64,000 bases of DNA, taken from positions 806,001-870,000 of the forward strand of contig PNMZ01000001.1 in NCBI GenBank assembly GCA_013823945.1, read 5' to 3'. The stretch comes from a bacterium (lineage in GTDB: Bacteria > Armatimonadota > Fimbriimonadia > Fimbriimonadales > Fimbriimonadaceae). Below are positions 61,720 through 64,000 of the stretch, piece by piece (within the stretch, counting starts at the first letter, position 1; each line of letters opens with the position of its first letter). Under the pieces are notes generated by a model. That model saw only the letters and a list, made by a program, of their open reading frames with translations. It was not told where the DNA came from and searched no databases. Both the position numbers and the translations under genes were made by a program.

Positions 61720-62810
61720 TGGAGGAATCCTCGCTGGCGGGCGGATTCCGTTGCGGGATGGTGGGGGTAAAGGGATTCCAAGTGCTTTGCGGCGGTTTTG
61801 TAGACTTCTGAGTCAGGATCGGGGAGAAGGGTGAGGAGCGATGCGAGGGCATCGGGTTGGCGGAGATCATTTTCTTGATCTGCGACGGAGTGGATCAGTT
61901 TGAGTTGGAGTTCGGGATGAGTTTGGGCGAGTTGGTCGGCAAATTTGAGTCGGCTGACGGAGCGAATGGTATCGAGGGCGTTGCGTTCGGCAAGGATGGT
62001 GAGGGCTTGGGCTAATTCTTCCGGGGTAGCTTTGACAATAAATTTATCGATGGCTGCGAGGCATTTTTGGCCTTCGTCTAGGCCATGGAGGGCCTCGATG
62101 CGTTGCCATTGGGCGGTGCGGTTTTGGGGTTGTTGGTTGAGGATGGCTTCGGCGGCGGTGAGAGTTGCGGCGGGACCCCGGATATTCATCCGTTCGAGGA
62201 CTTCATGGCCGTATTGATGGCGGGCATCGCGAAGGCCGCCGAAAATGAAGGCGAATCCGAGTCCGGCTAGGAACCCTCCCAGATGCGCCCAGTAGGCGGT
62301 TCCGCCACGAATTTGTTCCCCGACTTGGATGAATGATCCAGCGACTTGGATGAGAAGCCAGAGGATCGCGATTGCCCCTACCGGAACCCCGAAATTGGGA
62401 GCGAGGGGCACTTTTGTCCGGGCGAACCGGATGGCGCAATAGCCGACAACGCTTGCCACGGCGGCACTTGCACCGAGGAGCGGGGTTCCGGGTGGGGTGA
62501 GCAGGCAGTAGAAGTAGTGCGCGTTGACGCCGAGGAGTCCGCCGGCGAGATAGATGATGGTGAATCGCCATCCGCCGCGAGTGAATTCCACGAGGGGTCC
62601 AACGGCTGCAAGGAAGATCATGTTGCCGAGGAGGTGGATGAGATTTTGGTGCGCGAAGAGGCAGAGGAGGGGGGAGAGGGGGGTGATTCTTTTGGGATCA
62701 AACATTGCAGAGTCAATGAGTTGGGGGAAAAAGACAATGGCGAAGGCCATCGCGAGATTTGCGACGATGAGGCCGAGGGTGACCCATGGGGTTCGGCTGT
62801 TTTCGCTCAC
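61716..62810 (-). CDS. rhomboid-family intramembrane serine protease
   Basis: A 364-residue protein with a six-helix rhomboid core in residues 1-200. HQNLIHLLGNMIFL is the HxxxN helix, LLGASAAVASVVG carries the catalytic Ser, and YWAHLGGFLAGLG the catalytic His. A 160-residue helical, TPR-like C-terminus (NQQPQNRTAQWQRIEALHG) follows. It may cleave membrane-bound substrates; none is known. First gene of the operon that runs to the glycosyltransferase. Confidence 0.92.
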   Translation of the reverse strand: MSENSRTPWVTLGLIVANLAMAFAIVFFPQLIDSAMFDPKRITPLSPLLCLFAHQNLIHLLGNMIFLAAVGPLVEFTRGGWRFTIIYLAGGLLGVNAHYFYCLLTPPGTPLLGASAAVASVVGYCAIRFARTKVPLAPNFGVPVGAIAILWLLIQVAGSFIQVGEQIRGGTAYWAHLGGFLAGLGFAFIFGGLRDARHQYGHEVLERMNIRGPAATLTAAEAILNQQPQNRTAQWQRIEALHGLDEGQKCLAAIDKFIVKATPEELAQALTILAERNALDTIRSVSRLKFADQLAQTHPELQLKLIHSVADQENDLRQPDALASLLTLLPDPDSEVYKTAAKHLESLYPHHPATESARQRGFLQ

Positions 62811-62862
62811 GGGGTTAGTTTAGCTGAATTGGAGTGGTAGGGGTTTTTAGGGGAAAGGTCGG

Positions 62863-63702
62863 GTGAAGACGACGTTCCACGCAGGACTCAAGAACGATGA
62901 TGTTCAGACTTCGGCATCGCAAGTGAATGGCGCGGCGAAGGTGTTTGATGCTTTTGGGAATGAGCTGTCCTCGACGGGGGCTTGGAATTCTCAGTTTGGC
63001 TATGCGGGCAAGTTTGGGTACCAGCAGGATGCCGATTCTGGGTTGAAACTACTCGGGCATCGGTACTACGATTCGAGTGTAGGGCGTTTCTTGACCCGTG
63101 ATCCAATTAAGGATGGGCGGAACTGGTGTGGGTATTGTGGGAACAGACCCATCGATACAACTGATCCAAGTGGTTTGCAATTCAAGGTACTACCGCCCTC
63201 TCCTCAAGATTTGCTCGATAAGGGTTGGACACAAGGCAAACATGGCGGAGGCCAACGCCAAGACGGAGGAATGGGCAGATACTATCCGCCAGGAGTTAAT
63301 GGAAAAGGACCAGGACTTGAATTTCATCCTGGAACACCCGGTGCTCCCGGTCATGGTGGCGAAGATCATTGGCATGAAGTTGATAAAAATGGTAAAAAAC
63401 AAGACCCCCATTTGGATCCGGGGAATCCAATGCCTGATTCGGTAAAACGACCGCAGAAGCCGGAGATTGCAGATTCAGAAAGAGGAGATCGGATGGAAAA
63501 TCAAGGTAACTACGGACATGCTGGTTCGCCGATGCTTAGCAACGATCAGGTTAACATGCTCTTGTTAGGTGCAGCTGCACTTGGTGTATTTCTCATTGTA
63601 ACATCGTTTACTGGGGGGATCGGTGCGCCAGTCGCCGCCGCCGCAGCAGCCGGAATTATAGGTGGAGCGATTGTGTCAGGACGGGGGACTGGTGGAGCTT
63701 AA
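62863..63702 (+). CDS. orphan Rhs C-terminal module with variable, probably toxic tail
   Basis: A 279-residue protein starting at GTG. Residues about 45-105 are the conserved end of an Rhs/YD-repeat core: FGYAGKFGYQQDADSGL, LLGHRYYDSSVGRFLTRDPI and GNRPIDTTDPSGL. Beyond the DPSGL boundary the sequence changes. A glycine/histidine-rich part (HGGGQRQDGGMGRYYPPG, HGGEDHWHEVD, HLDPGNP) has the look of a polymorphic-toxin nuclease-like segment. Two hydrophobic helices (231-248, 252-272) end the protein. The large N-terminal YD shell is missing, so this is a truncated or displaced cassette. The tail's activity is not known. Confidence 0.8.
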   Translation: MKTTFHAGLKNDDVQTSASQVNGAAKVFDAFGNELSSTGAWNSQFGYAGKFGYQQDADSGLKLLGHRYYDSSVGRFLTRDPIKDGRNWCGYCGNRPIDTTDPSGLQFKVLPPSPQDLLDKGWTQGKHGGGQRQDGGMGRYYPPGVNGKGPGLEFHPGTPGAPGHGGEDHWHEVDKNGKKQDPHLDPGNPMPDSVKRPQKPEIADSERGDRMENQGNYGHAGSPMLSNDQVNMLLLGAAALGVFLIVTSFTGGIGAPVAAAAAAGIIGGAIVSGRGTGGA

Positions 63703-64000
63703 AGGTAACTCCGACGATTCTGGTTGGATTCCGTCAAAAAACCCGTACGACTTATTTCTGAAAGCGACGGAGTACCTCGATGGGGATAAGGTGTTACTAG
63801 ATACGACTCCGCATGATTGGGATATTGAAAGCATTATTAAATATAGGTCTAACGATCAAGATTGTATCTCGATTACCATGAGGGGTCTTAGGAAAGCAAA
63901 TGCTTATCTGGAAATGTCAATTGTTTTCTTTAATGTATTTGGGGTTGAGGGAAAACTGGACAAGCTGAAAGAAATATATAAACATAGTCTCGATGTTTCC
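63692..64000 (+). CDS. probable immunity protein for the Rhs tail (partial)
   Basis: A frame open to the window end from GTG 63692 (TTG 63671 also possible) overlaps the Rhs stop by 11 bases. It is A+T-rich and encodes an acidic, non-repetitive protein (KNPYDLFLKATEYLDGDKVL, SIIKYRSNDQDCISITMRG). The position immediately after an Rhs toxin tail and the low-GC, acidic character are what is expected for a cognate immunity protein. No immunity family was recognised. Confidence 0.55.
   Translation, partial: MELKGNSDDSGWIPSKNPYDLFLKATEYLDGDKVLLDTTPHDWDIESIIKYRSNDQDCISITMRGLRKANAYLEMSIVFFNVFGVEGKLDKLKEIYKHSLDVS

Overview
The window reads as chromosome of a free-living, Gram-negative-type (diderm) bacterium with moderate GC content. 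It carries lpxA and fabZ, a long (zinc-free) S14, flagellar chaperones, a chemotaxis adaptation cassette, a selenocysteine-containing SelD and several large secreted or TPR proteins. The mix (tricorn protease, DUF885, SpoIIM-like, DUF5916 and DUF1015 proteins) would suit Armatimonadota (Fimbriimonadia), but that assignment is inference; no rRNA or other decisive marker is present. No tRNA, rRNA, CRISPR array or insertion sequence was recognised.

Layout. 0-4.7 kb: a large secreted protein, then on the minus strand gap, a membrane protein, fliS and a fliT-like gene. 4.8-15.6 kb: a degenerate type II/IV secretion ATPase with a 500-residue disordered head, a tricorn-type protease, a phosphodiester-glycosidase-like protein, selD (read through an in-frame UGA) and a DUF885 peptidase. 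15.7-18.6 kb: the rpmH-rnpA-yidD-yidC-khpB cluster, in which rnpA appears to start at AUU inside rpmH. 18.7-22.7 kb: LD-carboxypeptidase, a HEPN-like protein, the RNase P RNA and a DUF5916 protein. 22.7-26.2 kb: a small secreted ORF ending in a SecM-like arrest motif, followed by secA. 26.2-28.8 kb: TPR proteins. 29-39.4 kb: the rear half of the spc operon plus the alpha operon (rpsN to rpsI, with secY, adk, map, infA, rpoA, truA), lacking rplE and everything upstream and lacking rpsD. 39.5-43.5 kb (minus): BCCP-like protein without the biotin lysine, pilin-like protein, accC, nusB, rarA. 43.9-48.6 kb: cheC-cheD-HDOD-cheB-cheR-cheY-cheX. 48.6-57.5 kb: PhzF-like, M48 peptidase, prenyl synthase, DUF1015, metallo-hydrolase, and a minus-strand run sigma factor-dedA-fabZ-lpxA and small proteins. 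57.7-62.8 kb: SpoIIM-like protein and an envelope-related operon. 62.9-64 kb: an orphan Rhs C-terminal module and the start of a probable immunity gene.

Most notable. (1) The 92-codon ORF immediately upstream of secA has an N-terminal hydrophobic segment and ends FGSTNVWPDSDRVRDGP-L-V. This closely echoes the E. coli SecM arrest sequence FxxxxWIxxxxGIRAGP, with the same 13-residue Phe-to-Arg spacing. It is a candidate secretion-monitor (force-sensing) arrest peptide controlling secA. (2) selD is a selenoprotein gene: UGA at 12894-12896 sits at the catalytic position, with stem-loops directly downstream. (3) rnpA lacks any ATG/GTG/TTG start that would preserve its conserved N-terminus. (4) The biotin-carrier-like protein beside AccC has Gly at the biotinyl-lysine position. 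(5) A secretion-type ATPase has a damaged Walker A motif.
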